Notes under the pieces: generated by a model
Database searches by the model: none
Seen by the model: the letters and a program-made list of their open reading frames with translations, nothing else
Told to the model about the DNA's origin: nothing
Program-made: the position numbers and the translations under genes
From: Bdellovibrionia bacterium
GTDB lineage: Bacteria > Bdellovibrionota > Bdellovibrionia > Bdellovibrionales > JAGQZY01
NCBI GenBank assembly: GCA_030424715.1
Contig: JAUHWH010000005.1
Location: 1 to 64,000 of the forward strand
Direction: 5' to 3'
Length of the DNA stretch: 64,000 nt
Part shown: positions 42,111 through 52,261 of the stretch, piece by piece
How positions within the stretch are numbered: the first letter of the stretch is position 1
Layout: each line of letters begins with the position of its first letter

Positions 42111-43898
42111 TTAGGTGTTTTTCTTATCCAACACTTTTATGCCGAGCTCGAGCAGTTGGTGGGGATCAACCTTCGAGGGTGATTCCGACATCAAGCACTG
42201 TGCTTTCGCTGTTTTGGGATACGCGATCACGTCGCGAATAGCATCAGTACCTGCTAAGATCATCACCAAACGGTCGAGACCCCAAGCTATACCGCCGTGG
42301 GGAGGTGTGCCGTAGGTCAATGCCTCCACAAAATAACCAAATTTTTGTTTGGCTTGCTCTTCGGTGAGGCCGAGAGCTTTGAACATCGCGCTTTGAATTT
42401 CCTGATTATGAATACGAATACTGCCGCCGGCCAATTCGTTACCATTGCAAACCAAGTCGTAAGCTTTCGCCTGCACTTTACCTAATTGACTGGCGTCTCC
42501 AGACTTTAAAGCCTCGACATGGTCTTCTTTCGGCATGGTGAAGGGATGATGGCAGGCCACCCAACGATTTTCTTTGTCGTCATAGTCGAGCAGCGGAAAG
42601 TTAACCACCCAGCAAAACACATCTTTTGATGTGTCGATAAGATCAAACTGCTGACCTAGCAAACCACGCAGGGTGCCCAGCGAGCGACTGACAATATTGG
42701 CTGTGTCCGAAACCATAAGAACCGTACCATAGCCTTCGGGGCAGACACGCTCATAAATCGAACCCAGTAACTCTTGCGATAAAAATTTGTTCACCGGAGA
42801 CAAGTACTCGCCGTTCTCCTTTTTGATCCAAACAATACCACCCGCCCCATCGCTCTTGATGACTTTCATCCACTTGTCGATCTGTGATCGCGAAACAGTC
42901 TCTTTGACCGGCAGGCCCAAGGCGCGCACCACGCCCCCATTCGCGATGGTGGAATCAAACACCTTAAAACCACAACCCTCCACAAGATCGGTACATTCCA
43001 CAATTTTCATGGGATTGCGCAAGTCGGGTTTGTCCGAACCGTATTCGGCCATGGCCACATTGTAATCGATGGTGGAAATTTGCTCGATGTCGACACCCTT
43101 GACTTGCTTCCAGATGGTGCGCAAGAGCTTCTCGTTCAAGGTGCGAATGTCATCTTCGTCAACAAAGGTCATCTCAAGGTCAATCTGAGAGAACTCGGGC
43201 TGACGATCCGCCCGCAGATCTTCATCTCGAAAACAGCGCGCAATTTGAAAGTATCGATCTATCCCCCCAACCATAAGAAGCTGCTTTAAAGTTTGGGGGC
43301 TTTGGGGGAGAGCGTAGAAGTCGCCTTGGTTCACTCGCGATGGTACCAAATAATCGCGAGCCCCCTCGGGTGTCGATTTGTATAATATGGGAGTTTCCAC
43401 CTCCCAAAAGCCTTCGTCAGTTAGGGCGTCACGCACCACCTTAGTCACCTCATGACGCAATTTAAGGCATCGTTGAAGTTCTGGGTTTCGCAATGAGAGA
43501 TAGCGGTACTTGAGACGAACGGCCTCAGACACATTAGGGTCTCCAATCACAAAAGGAGGCGTCTCCGCTTCGGCCAAAATTTCGCATTCTTCGACCTCGA
43601 TCTCAATGGCACCAGTCTTCATCTTGTCGTTGACCATGCCATCAGGACGGGCCAGCACCTTGCCCTTGATACCAATCACAAACTCATTACGAAGCTTTTT
43701 TGCAACCGCGGTTTTCTCCTTGCCGGGGTCCAATACCACTTGCACCACACCCTCACGATCTCGAAGATCCACAAAAACCAGGCCCCCGTGATCTCGGCGA
43801 TTATTGACCCAGCCCATTAAAATGACCGTTTGGTCACGCTGCTCAAGACTCACTTGTCCGCAGTAATGGGTTCTTTTCAATTCGCTAACAAAGGCCAT
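42111..43898 (-). CDS. aspS: Aspartyl-tRNA synthetase
   Basis: Class II synthetase of 595 residues charging tRNA-Asp. ATG 43898 has AAGGAG 6 bases upstream; a longer frame adds an unlikely N-terminus. N-terminal OB-fold anticodon-binding domain (MGWVNNRRDHGGLVFVDLRDREG), motif 2 FRDEDLRADRQPEFSQIDLEM, the GAD insertion domain expected of bacterial enzymes (about 285-420), and motif 3 GIAWGLDRLVMIL. Length and order are those of bacterial AspRS; discriminating versus non-discriminating type cannot be decided here. Confidence 0.96.
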   Translation of the reverse strand: MAFVSELKRTHYCGQVSLEQRDQTVILMGWVNNRRDHGGLVFVDLRDREGVVQVVLDPGKEKTAVAKKLRNEFVIGIKGKVLARPDGMVNDKMKTGAIEIEVEECEILAEAETPPFVIGDPNVSEAVRLKYRYLSLRNPELQRCLKLRHEVTKVVRDALTDEGFWEVETPILYKSTPEGARDYLVPSRVNQGDFYALPQSPQTLKQLLMVGGIDRYFQIARCFRDEDLRADRQPEFSQIDLEMTFVDEDDIRTLNEKLLRTIWKQVKGVDIEQISTIDYNVAMAEYGSDKPDLRNPMKIVECTDLVEGCGFKVFDSTIANGGVVRALGLPVKETVSRSQIDKWMKVIKSDGAGGIVWIKKENGEYLSPVNKFLSQELLGSIYERVCPEGYGTVLMVSDTANIVSRSLGTLRGLLGQQFDLIDTSKDVFCWVVNFPLLDYDDKENRWVACHHPFTMPKEDHVEALKSGDASQLGKVQAKAYDLVCNGNELAGGSIRIHNQEIQSAMFKALGLTEEQAKQKFGYFVEALTYGTPPHGGIAWGLDRLVMILAGTDAIRDVIAYPKTAKAQCLMSESPSKVDPHQLLELGIKVLDKKNT

Positions 43899-43976
43899 AG
43901 CCGACTCCTTGACTGATATCCATAAATACCCACTTTTGGTGGACAAAACAACAGTTTCATTCTATTCTCCTGAGCT

Positions 43977-44282
43977 ATGCCTAAAGTAAATATTGATTAT
44001 AAATCACCGTTGCAAGCCCAAGAAACCTTCGAAAAAGTGAAAGAATTTCTTTCCAATGACGAAAGTATCAAAAAAATCGATTCGAGCATTCAAACTGACT
44101 TTAACGACTCGAACTTGTCGGGAGACTTAAAGGGGAGCAAATTCAAAGCTCACATGGCCGTAAAAGAGTCTGGAGACAAGTCGGATGTGTCTATTGTTGT
44201 TGACCTGCCGATGCTACTGGGTGCCTTCAAAGGCCAAGTCAAATCCACGATTGAGAAAAAGTTGCAAAAAGTCTTAGGGTAA
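43977..44282 (+). CDS. Small protein resembling the polyhydroxyalkanoate-system family
   Basis: 101 residues, no signal peptide. The pattern resembles the PHA granule-associated small-protein family: SPLQAQETFEKVKEFLSND, then SGDLKGSKFKAHMAVKESGD and a C-terminal VVVDLPMLLGAFKGQVKSTIEKKL. It lies 7 bases before the RpoH-like gene, likely co-transcribed. The family call is from memory and moderate. Confidence 0.55.
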   Translation: MPKVNIDYKSPLQAQETFEKVKEFLSNDESIKKIDSSIQTDFNDSNLSGDLKGSKFKAHMAVKESGDKSDVSIVVDLPMLLGAFKGQVKSTIEKKLQKVLG

Positions 44283-44289
44283 AGACCCC

Positions 44290-45252
44290 ATGGCTTCTCG
44301 CACTAAGAAGACAAAAAACCGTTCTCCTAAAGCCTCCGCTGAGGTCATTCCTGAGATAACGCCCGCGAAAAAGCATGTGGCCGAGGTCATTGATGACGAG
44401 GTGAAGTCATCACAAGGCCCAACCAAGCTTCCCGCTCTCAGCGATGGGCTCAGTCACTACATCAAAGCCATTCAACAATATCCCCTTCTCTCAAAAGAAG
44501 AAGAAATGAAGATTGCGGAACGTTATCACAAGACCAACGATCCGGCCGACGCCGAAATACTTGTCACATCAAACCTGCGCTTTGTGGTCAAGGTGGCCGC
44601 CGAGTATTCGCAATTTGGCTCAAAGCTTATTGATCTTATTCAAGAGGGCAATGTTGGACTCATGCATGCCGTGCGCGAGTACAACCCCTACAAAGGGGCC
44701 CGCCTGATTACCTACGCCGTCTGGTGGATCAAGGGCTACATCCAAGACTACCTGATGAAACAGCACTCGATGGTGAAGATTGGAACAACTCACAACCAGC
44801 GCAAGTTATTTTATAATTTAGAAAAAGAGAAAGCCAAGATTGACCAAATGGGTCTTGAGCCCACCGTGAAACTACTGAGCGACCGCCTCGGCGTGCCCGA
44901 AAGAGACGTGAAGCTTATGGAAAAGCGCATGAGCGGAAAAGACATTAGCCTTGATCTTCCGGTGGGTGAAGATGGTGGCTCAAGCCTTTTGGACTTTGAA
45001 GCCGGCGACGACGCGGATGTTACAGAACAGCTCATCGAAAACGAAATGAAAGTACAACTCCATTCGGTGCTAGAGAAACTAAAAGAACAATTTTCTGAAA
45101 AAGAAATGTACATCCTGAAAAATCGCCTGCTGGATGACGAACCAATGAAGCTACAAGAGATCGGTGACGAATGGGGGGTCTCCAGAGAGGCCGTTCGTCA
45201 AATGGAAGCCCGTCTCCTAAAGAAAATAAAAAAAGAAATGCTACCAACCTGA
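44290..45252 (+). CDS. Sigma-70-family factor, RpoH-like (group 3)
   Basis: 320 residues. A basic, low-complexity N-terminus of about 55 residues is followed by region 1.2/2 (LSHYIKAIQQYPLLSKEEEMKIA, LVTSNLRFVVKVAAEY, LIDLIQEGNVGLMHAVREYNPYKGARLITYAVWWIKGYIQDYL, the core-binding and -10 recognition helices), region 3 and region 4 with a helix-turn-helix (MKLQEIGDEWGVSREAVRQMEARLLKKIKK). The RpoH family shares the QDYLMKQHSMVKIGTT type of region 2.4/3.0. Likely directs heat-shock or envelope-stress transcription. Convergent with fliA. Confidence 0.85.
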   Translation: MASRTKKTKNRSPKASAEVIPEITPAKKHVAEVIDDEVKSSQGPTKLPALSDGLSHYIKAIQQYPLLSKEEEMKIAERYHKTNDPADAEILVTSNLRFVVKVAAEYSQFGSKLIDLIQEGNVGLMHAVREYNPYKGARLITYAVWWIKGYIQDYLMKQHSMVKIGTTHNQRKLFYNLEKEKAKIDQMGLEPTVKLLSDRLGVPERDVKLMEKRMSGKDISLDLPVGEDGGSSLLDFEAGDDADVTEQLIENEMKVQLHSVLEKLKEQFSEKEMYILKNRLLDDEPMKLQEIGDEWGVSREAVRQMEARLLKKIKKEMLPT

Positions 45253-45273
45253 GTTTTCTAAACCGAAAAGGTT
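45253..45273. terminator. Short inverted repeat between the two convergent sigma-factor genes
   Basis: CTAAACC-GAAAA-GGTTTTAAG in a 21-base gap forms a weak stem with A/T-rich flanks. It could act in both directions. Confidence 0.3.
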
Positions 45274-46056
45274 TTAAGAAGCCTTGGACGTGTCGGTTTG
45301 CTCTAGGGTGGCCTGCAACTTGGCTCGCAAACGAGCAATCGCATGGGCATGCAACTGTGACACGCGAGACTCGGTCACTCGCAGAACTCGGCCAATCTCT
45401 TTCAAATTAAGATCCTCGTAATAGTAAAGAGAGAGCACTAAACGCTGACGCTCTGGTAACTCTTCAATGGCTCCCGTCACCACATCTTTAACAAATTTGA
45501 CGTTGAGCTGACTATGGGGATTGTTGAGTTTGCAACCATCGAGAATGTTTAAAATGGACTTTTTGTCGACACTGCTGAACGTCGGCTGCTCATCGATAGA
45601 CAGCACACTCACCGGCTTGACTTGGTTCATTAGATCGTAAAGTTCTTCGAGGTTGATGCCAAGCCGATCGGCAATTTCTAAATCTTCAGGTGAACGCCCC
45701 AGTTCAGACTCCAGCTTCACAATGGTGCGATCGAGAAGCTTCGATTTGTCGCGCACTGACCGCGGCACCCAATCTTGGGCGCGCAACTCATCTAGGATGG
45801 CTCCTCGAATACGAAATTCCGCATAAGTCTTGAACTTATTGTCTCGAGTCGGATCATACTTCTCTAAAGCATCCATGAGCCCAATCACTCCACTGGAGAT
45901 TAAATCGTCGAGCTCGATATTAGAAGGCAGTCGCATAGCTATTTTCTGAGCAATAAACTTGATCAATGGAGCGTACTCCATAATCAGTTTGTCTTTCTGC
46001 TCATGTGTGAGAGCGTTCGGTGACTCTTTGTATTTTTTCAATAGCGCGTTCGACAT
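45274..46056 (-). CDS. fliA: Flagellar sigma factor FliA (sigma-28)
   Basis: 260 residues from ATG 46056 (GAGGGA 6 bases upstream). Region 2: LIKFIAQKIAMRLPSNIELDDLISSGVIGLMDALEKYDP, then KFKTYAEFRIRGAILDELRAQDWVPRSVR, a hallmark of FliA. Region 4: RQRLVLSLYYYEDLNLKEIGRVLRVTESRVSQLHAHAIARLR. It is the last gene of the fliL-to-fliA operon and directs late flagellar genes; candidate target boxes lie at 40893, 2615 and 30496. Confidence 0.96.
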   Translation of the reverse strand: MSNALLKKYKESPNALTHEQKDKLIMEYAPLIKFIAQKIAMRLPSNIELDDLISSGVIGLMDALEKYDPTRDNKFKTYAEFRIRGAILDELRAQDWVPRSVRDKSKLLDRTIVKLESELGRSPEDLEIADRLGINLEELYDLMNQVKPVSVLSIDEQPTFSSVDKKSILNILDGCKLNNPHSQLNVKFVKDVVTGAIEELPERQRLVLSLYYYEDLNLKEIGRVLRVTESRVSQLHAHAIARLRAKLQATLEQTDTSKAS

Positions 46057-46113
46057 ATGTGATCCCTCATTCATAATAATATCAAAAAAGCACGACTCTC
46101 AAAAGTCCATATC

Positions 46114-46947
46114 TTAAGCAACGTCTAGCAGTTGGTTCCAAAAGAACTGCAAACTCCCATTGATTTCGCCTAGTTCCTGCTCTCCGATCACTGAATCCGC
46201 TATTCTTTTCAAGGCGATAGACGAGGCAGCACTAGGTCTTGCTCGATTTACTATATTTTGGTCGGAGAGTTGTCTCAATTTGGGATCGAAAGGAATGTAT
46301 CCGACATAATTAAGACTGATGTTTAAAAATCGACTGGTGACTCTCTCCATTCGTCGATAAATATCTTTGGCCTCTTTTTCTCCCAAGACTTTGTTCGCCA
46401 CCATGGAAAAACGACAGACTTTTTTATTCTGATTCAATAACTTGATAAGAGCATAAGCGTCAGTCATAGAGGCTGGCTCCGGCGTGATCACGACCAAGAC
46501 ATCTTGCACGGTACTGTTGAGGTACTGAACATTCTCGTCAATTCCAGAGGCGGTATCCACCAAAAGAAAATCATAGGTGTTGTCGAGCATGGAGACTTCA
46601 TCCATCAGCATCTTGCGCTTGTAGACATCAATACTTTGCAGGTCTGTTAACCCACTGGCGCTGGGTAGAACATGAATGTTCTTCTGCACCTTCACAAGGA
46701 TGTTTTCTAAGGTCTCATCGCCATTAAAGAAGTCATCTAAGGTTTTCTGGGGCCGGATACCAAGAAAAATATCAATGTTCGCGAGCCCGATGTCGCCATC
46801 GAGGATCAAGACCTTCTTACCCATCTCCGCTAAGGTTTGCGCCAGATTGACCGTCAGTGTGGTTTTACCAACGCCCCCTTTACCTGAGGTAACGCTGACT
46901 GTTCTTGTCTGTATTCTATTACTCATTGAATTATATGCTGCTGTCAT
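46114..46947 (-). CDS. flhG: Flagellar number regulator FlhG (MinD/ParA ATPase)
   Basis: 277 residues from ATG 46947, overlapping the flhF stop. Deviant Walker A GKGGVGKTTL near residue 22, switch region ILDGDIGLANIDIFLG and VDTASGIDENV. The order flhF-flhG-fliA is the usual one for polar-flagellated bacteria, where FlhF recruits and FlhG limits flagella. Confidence 0.94.
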   Translation of the reverse strand: MTAAYNSMSNRIQTRTVSVTSGKGGVGKTTLTVNLAQTLAEMGKKVLILDGDIGLANIDIFLGIRPQKTLDDFFNGDETLENILVKVQKNIHVLPSASGLTDLQSIDVYKRKMLMDEVSMLDNTYDFLLVDTASGIDENVQYLNSTVQDVLVVITPEPASMTDAYALIKLLNQNKKVCRFSMVANKVLGEKEAKDIYRRMERVTSRFLNISLNYVGYIPFDPKLRQLSDQNIVNRARPSAASSIALKRIADSVIGEQELGEINGSLQFFWNQLLDVA

Positions 46948-48313
46948 TGCCTCTGTCTCCACTGTGTTTAGTCAATTTAAATACCAAGTCTAGTACGCGT
47001 TCGCGGCTGGCCACTTCAAAGCCATCCACGATATCTGAACCAATCCCAAAACTATGAAACGGTTTATTAATAATTTTTTGAATGTTTATTAGAATTCCAT
47101 GTTGCGAAGTCTGATCAATATTACTAACCACCACATCGTCGAACTGAGACACTCTAAATCTTTTTAAGATGCCACCCAAATCTTTTTCTTTGGTCAGCGC
47201 GGAGATCACCAAGTGCACGGTGCTCCCTCCCTCCGGCGTCAGTTGGGCCACGGCTCTCATAAAATCCAACTCTTCAATATTGCTGAGTGAAATCCCCGGG
47301 GTATCAACCAGTATCTTATCAAACTCAGTCAAACGAGCCACAGTCACTGCGATGTCAGCAGGGTCCTTCACCACATAAATCGGTGCGTTGAGAATTCGAC
47401 TGTAAACTCGGAGCTGCTCGACTCCACCAACCTTGTTTAGATCCGAAGTTACAATGGCCACTCGTTTGTTTTCTTGTACAACATAGTGGGTCGCTAGTTT
47501 GACCAGCGATGTCGTCTTCCCTGATCCATGGGGACCAACAAAAACCTCGACGGCTTTCGACGTACCCTCTTGGGCCACTGTCACCTGATTGAGAATCCAT
47601 TTGGCAAACCAAGAATCCACCAACGCCCGTCGCTCTGTCCCCCGCCCCAACTCTCTCGAGCACTGGAACACAAGACTATCGCATAGCTCAAGTGATACAC
47701 CACAACTCTTGAGTCTTTGAATCATATTGGCCACTGGGCCGCTCACTTGAGGCTTGTGCTCGGGCCCCCGAACCACAGACCGCAAAATTTCATCATCCAA
47801 GAGCGCCTCATCCTGGTCTTCGACTGGGGATTTGGCAAAAAACTCAGAGCCAACACTGGTTTTAAAAGCCTCTTGGGCTGCCATCTTCACTCTCTCTAAG
47901 CTAGAAGCTCCAACTTTCACCGGACGCTCCATCGATGGCACTACCGATGCGCCGGGTGCTTCAGCCTGAGGACTGTCGTCGATGTCGATGTATTGAGTTC
48001 GAGTCAGGGTCTTGTGCCTAGCTTCGTATTTCTTTTCGGCACCACGATAGACATTTTCGATAAACATTTTTTGCTTGTTAGCCGATTGGTCCTGCACTCT
48101 GTCTTTATAAACAGCACCCAGCTGTTGCTGAGCCAACTCTTTCTTTTTCAATTGATGCTCAGAAACAGCCGCCACAACAACAAACTTTCGCCCTCCACCC
48201 AGTGTTTTTTTGGCTTCCTGGGTTGAAAGAATGATGGCGTCGGGTCCAAGGTCACCTTTCACCTGCTTAAGAGCTTCTACAACCGATGAGGCTTCGAACT
48301 TTTTAACTTGCAT
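46931..48313 (-). CDS. flhF: Flagellar biosynthesis GTPase FlhF
   Basis: SRP-like GTPase (460 residues) that places the polar flagellum. N-terminal basic domain (MQVKKFEASSVVEALKQVK), a charged linker, then NG domain with VGPHGSGKTTSLVKLATHY, VAIVTSDLNKVGGVEQLRVYS and LVDTPGISLSN. Its start overlaps flhA by 11 bases. Confidence 0.95.
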   Translation of the reverse strand: MQVKKFEASSVVEALKQVKGDLGPDAIILSTQEAKKTLGGGRKFVVVAAVSEHQLKKKELAQQQLGAVYKDRVQDQSANKQKMFIENVYRGAEKKYEARHKTLTRTQYIDIDDSPQAEAPGASVVPSMERPVKVGASSLERVKMAAQEAFKTSVGSEFFAKSPVEDQDEALLDDEILRSVVRGPEHKPQVSGPVANMIQRLKSCGVSLELCDSLVFQCSRELGRGTERRALVDSWFAKWILNQVTVAQEGTSKAVEVFVGPHGSGKTTSLVKLATHYVVQENKRVAIVTSDLNKVGGVEQLRVYSRILNAPIYVVKDPADIAVTVARLTEFDKILVDTPGISLSNIEELDFMRAVAQLTPEGGSTVHLVISALTKEKDLGGILKRFRVSQFDDVVVSNIDQTSQHGILINIQKIINKPFHSFGIGSDIVDGFEVASRERVLDLVFKLTKHSGDRGNDSSI

Positions 48314-50399
48314 GGATATCCTCCACTGTTCCTACAGTATTAATTGCAATATCAGATCCCAATTCACTATGAGAGATGACGACCAATTGCGGAATAAAAC
48401 GGTTCACGAGTTTAAAAATGTGGCGTCGACTCATGGGACTTGTAAGAAGAATCGGCTGGCCCGCCACCTCGGGGTGCGTCTCTATTTTCTCGGCAATGGA
48501 TGTGACCAAACCATGACCATAGGACGGATCGAGTGCCAACTGCACGCCCTGCTCGGTTTGCAGAAGAGACTGATTGATGATCTCCTCAACTTGAGGGCCT
48601 AAATTGATGACATGAATCTGATCTTGATCATCTTTCAACTTTGTGGTGATGGCGCGCCCAAGAGCTTTACGAACAGCCTCGGTCAACACATCGGTATCTT
48701 TGGTCATCATTCCTTCATCGGCAAGAGTCTCAAAGATGGTCAGAAAGTCTCTTATCGACACTTGCTCTTTAAGTAGGTTCTGTAGAACCTTCACCACTTG
48801 CCCAAGAGACAAAATATCTGGAATCAGTTCTTCTACCACTTTTGGATAATTTTTCTTGAAGTTGTCGATCAACTTGCTCGCCTCTTGTCGACCAAATAGC
48901 TCAAAGGCATGCTGTCGCAAGATCTCAGTGATATGGGTGGCAACGACAGTTGGGATATCCACCACGGTGTAGCCAGCAATCTCGGCGTCTTCTTTTTGCA
49001 TTTTTGAAATCCAGAGGGCATCTAGGCCAAACGCGGGCTCCTTAGTTGGGATCCCGTCAATTTTTTGCGAGGTATTCCCAGGATCCATTGCCAGAAAACA
49101 ATCAGGCTTGAGTTCGCCTCCAGCTAATTTATTGCCTTTGAGGAGAATGCGATACTCACCGGGCTTCAACTGCAGATTGTCGCATATGCGAACCGACGGC
49201 ACGACAATCCCGAGATCTAGCGCAAACTGTTTACGAATGCTAACGATTCGCTCGAGAAGATCACCACTTTGCTCAGACTCCACAACATTGATAAGCCCAT
49301 ACCCAATTTCGAGTTCCACCATTTCAAGTGGCAATAGGTTCTCGATGTTTTCTTTTTTCGGCTTGCTAGCCTCGTCTTTCTTTTGCTGGACAATCGATTG
49401 AGCTTCTTCATCTTGATAGCGATAGATCAACCACGCGATACCAGCAAGAAAACCCGAAACGGCCGTAAAAGGAATGGTTGGCAACCCCGGCACTAAACCT
49501 AAGATAAAGACCGAACCCGCAGCAACACCCACGGCCCTTGGATTCAAGAACAACTGCGAGGCCATTTCTGTACCGATATTGCCTTTGGAGTGATTTCGGG
49601 TCACCACAATACCAGCGGCTGTCGAAATAATCAGGGCCGGAATTTGACTGACCAGTCCATCACCAATGGTGAGTCTTGTGTAAAATTCGGCAGCCTGAGA
49701 AACATCCAAGTCCATTTGGATCACGCCGATGGCTAATCCCCCGATAATATTGATTGCCATGATAATAATGCCAGCGATGGCGTCACCACGAACGAACTTA
49801 CTGGCACCATCCATGGCTCCATAAAAGTCGGCTTCAGACTCAATCTCTTTACGACGGGTGCGAGCCTGCTCCTCGTTGATCAACCCCGCATTTAAATCGG
49901 CATCGATCGACATCTGTTTGCCGGGCAAGGCATCGAGGGTGAAGCGAGCCGCAACCTCCGCAATTCGTCCGGAACCCTTGGTGATAACAATAAAGTTAAT
50001 CACCACGAGAATAATAAAGACGATAAAACCAATAGCGTAGTTGTCACCAACAACAAACTGTCCAAAAGCGGTAATCACATCACCTGCCGCCCCTTGGCCC
50101 TTATGACCTTCAGAAAGAATCAGACGAGTGGATGCCACGTTCAGTGACAGTCGTAAAAGAGTCGTGATCAAGAGCAGGGATGGAAAAACAGAAAACTCAA
50201 GTGGACTGTTTACATAGAGAGCCACCAAGAGAATAAGGAGTCCAATCGTCAACGAGCCCGTTAAAGCCAAATCCAGCATTATGGGAGGCAAAGGAATAAT
50301 CATCACGCCCAAAATGAGCATGAGTCCTACGGCCATCATTAGATCAGCATTTTTTGTGTACTTTTCAAATCGCTTTAGATATTGAAACAGATCATCCAT
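48303..50399 (-). CDS. flhA: Flagellar export gate protein FlhA
   Basis: 698 residues. Eight or so membrane helices in the first 330 residues (IPLPPIMLDLALTGSLTIGLLILLVALYV, FIILVVINFIVITKGSGRIAEVAARFTLDALPGKQMSIDADLNAG with the FHIPEP-like motif) and a large cytoplasmic C-domain. Overlaps flhB by 8 bases. Standard length. Confidence 0.97.
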   Translation of the reverse strand: MDDLFQYLKRFEKYTKNADLMMAVGLMLILGVMIIPLPPIMLDLALTGSLTIGLLILLVALYVNSPLEFSVFPSLLLITTLLRLSLNVASTRLILSEGHKGQGAAGDVITAFGQFVVGDNYAIGFIVFIILVVINFIVITKGSGRIAEVAARFTLDALPGKQMSIDADLNAGLINEEQARTRRKEIESEADFYGAMDGASKFVRGDAIAGIIIMAINIIGGLAIGVIQMDLDVSQAAEFYTRLTIGDGLVSQIPALIISTAAGIVVTRNHSKGNIGTEMASQLFLNPRAVGVAAGSVFILGLVPGLPTIPFTAVSGFLAGIAWLIYRYQDEEAQSIVQQKKDEASKPKKENIENLLPLEMVELEIGYGLINVVESEQSGDLLERIVSIRKQFALDLGIVVPSVRICDNLQLKPGEYRILLKGNKLAGGELKPDCFLAMDPGNTSQKIDGIPTKEPAFGLDALWISKMQKEDAEIAGYTVVDIPTVVATHITEILRQHAFELFGRQEASKLIDNFKKNYPKVVEELIPDILSLGQVVKVLQNLLKEQVSIRDFLTIFETLADEGMMTKDTDVLTEAVRKALGRAITTKLKDDQDQIHVINLGPQVEEIINQSLLQTEQGVQLALDPSYGHGLVTSIAEKIETHPEVAGQPILLTSPMSRRHIFKLVNRFIPQLVVISHSELGSDIAINTVGTVEDIHAS

Positions 50400-51471
50400 T
50401 TTGCTTTCTCTTTCTTCTCAGTTTAAATACATAGGCCAACACTTCAGCCACGGCTTCGAACAGCTCTCTTGGAATCAATTGCCCCACTTCTAATGTTTTG
50501 AAAATAGTTCGAGCCAAGGGCTTGTTTTCTACAATCGGTATGTCGTGCTCGGTCGCCATTTCACGAATTTTCTTGGCGATATTGTCAGCTCCCTTGGCGA
50601 GAATGACAGGGGCGGCAAACTTCTCAGGTTGATATTTTAGAGCAATCGCCAAGTGAGTTGGATTTGTGATAATCACATCAGCCTTGGGCACATCATTCAT
50701 CATTCGACGATTGGCCATTTCTTTTTGGACTTTACGGATGCGAGCCTTGATGAGCGGATCCCCCTCACGAGACTTCACCTCTTCTTTGACCTCTTGCTTG
50801 GTCATCCGCATCTGCTTTTCCATGTCGAAGCGCTGAAACATATAGTCAAGCCCTGCAAGAACCGCCATCACCGAGCCAATGGCCAACATGGTTTTGACAA
50901 TAAGGGTGGCGAGGTAATACAAAATCTGTAGCGTTTCGGCATAAATCAACTTCGGGATCACATCGACTTCGCCCTTTAGAACAAAGTAGATGACGATTCC
51001 CACAAGACTGAACTTAAAGATGGCTTTGATGCCCTCGACCACAGCCTTGAGACTGAACATGCGCTTAAAACCCTCAATGGGGTTTATTTTCTTTAGATTG
51101 GGTTGCAGGGTTTCATTAGTAAACAAAAACCCCACTTGCAGAACACTTGAGGCCATTCCGAGAATAAAGGTCATGACATACACAGGCAGTGTCAGTAAAA
51201 ATATCTTTTTAAAGGCGTAAGCGATTGCCGGAACCACGTCACCCGACTTCATGACAGCCAGTAGCTGAGTACTATAGAGCTCGTTGTATATTTCAAAGAA
51301 TTGCTCTAGAAAAAGTTTACCCATGAAATACATCAAAAGAGACAGACCAAACAAGGCAAGAGCCGACGATAGCTCGCGTGTCTGCGCCACCTGCCCTTGC
51401 TTACGAAACTCATCCCTCCTCTGGGGGGTGGCTTCTTCTGTTTTTTCTTGTAAATCGCTATCGCCTGCCAT
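50392..51471 (-). CDS. flhB: Flagellar export switch protein FlhB
   Basis: 359 residues. Four membrane helices and the autocleavage motif N-P-T-H (270-273) in VIITNPTHLAIALKY, intact for substrate switching. The basic C-terminal tail (FKLRRKRKQNG) is normal. Confidence 0.97.
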   Translation of the reverse strand: MAGDSDLQEKTEEATPQRRDEFRKQGQVAQTRELSSALALFGLSLLMYFMGKLFLEQFFEIYNELYSTQLLAVMKSGDVVPAIAYAFKKIFLLTLPVYVMTFILGMASSVLQVGFLFTNETLQPNLKKINPIEGFKRMFSLKAVVEGIKAIFKFSLVGIVIYFVLKGEVDVIPKLIYAETLQILYYLATLIVKTMLAIGSVMAVLAGLDYMFQRFDMEKQMRMTKQEVKEEVKSREGDPLIKARIRKVQKEMANRRMMNDVPKADVIITNPTHLAIALKYQPEKFAAPVILAKGADNIAKKIREMATEHDIPIVENKPLARTIFKTLEVGQLIPRELFEAVAEVLAYVFKLRRKRKQNG

Positions 51472-51484
51472 TTATCCTTCTCGT

Positions 51485-52261
51485 TTAGAAAACTCTTAAG
51501 TAACCAAATAATATTTCAGAAAAATCAACAATCTCGCCTTTCAAGGCGTCCACAAAAAGCGGCAAAACCACAATGAGCACTCCAAGACCCATCAGGGCAT
51601 TCACCGGAAGGCTGGTGATCAACACGTTAATCTGAGGCACAGCTCGCCCCATAATACCCATAGAAAAGTTGACTAACAGAATCGACACAAGCACCGGTGC
51701 TGAAAGAAGCAAAGCGACTTCCATAATTTTCTGGCCTAACAGAGCAAACTCTCCGAGTGTGCTCAGCCGAGGCAGAAGGACATTGAGTGGAATGAGTTGA
51801 AAGCTCTCAGCCAATCCAGTGATGAAGTAGTGGTGCCCACGGATGCCTAAAAACAAAAAGGCCGCCAAAAAAAAGAAGAGTTGGTTGACCGAAGACTGCT
51901 GAGTGTTCAACGAAGGGTTGAAAATTTGAGCCGCCGAAAGTCCCATGGCCATACTGATGAGCTCACCAGCCACTGCCACCGCATGAAACACCAAGGTGCA
52001 AAGAAAGCCCATGGAGAAGCCGAGAACAAGCTCTTTTATAACCAACCCAATCAGAGTCTGGTACTGCACCACTTTTGGATAGGAGGCGGGGTCAACAATA
52101 GCAAAACAAACAAAAGCCATAATAAGGGACAAAAGAGCCTTCAAAGGTGCTGGCACCTGACTGCCACTAAATAGAGGCCAAGATAGAAAAAAGCCAAGGC
52201 ATCGGAAAAACACCAATGCAAAAGCAATTATCTGAAATTGATCAATATTCAATAAATTCAC
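51485..52261 (-). CDS. fliR: Flagellar export protein FliR
   Basis: 258 residues with six hydrophobic stretches and the pattern FFRCLGFFLSWPLFSG, SMAMGLSAAQIFNP and SMGIMGRAVPQINVLITSLPV. Core export-gate subunit. Starts directly at the fliQ end with a 1-base overlap. Confidence 0.96.
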   Translation of the reverse strand: MNLLNIDQFQIIAFALVFFRCLGFFLSWPLFSGSQVPAPLKALLSLIMAFVCFAIVDPASYPKVVQYQTLIGLVIKELVLGFSMGFLCTLVFHAVAVAGELISMAMGLSAAQIFNPSLNTQQSSVNQLFFFLAAFLFLGIRGHHYFITGLAESFQLIPLNVLLPRLSTLGEFALLGQKIMEVALLLSAPVLVSILLVNFSMGIMGRAVPQINVLITSLPVNALMGLGVLIVVLPLFVDALKGEIVDFSEILFGYLRVF

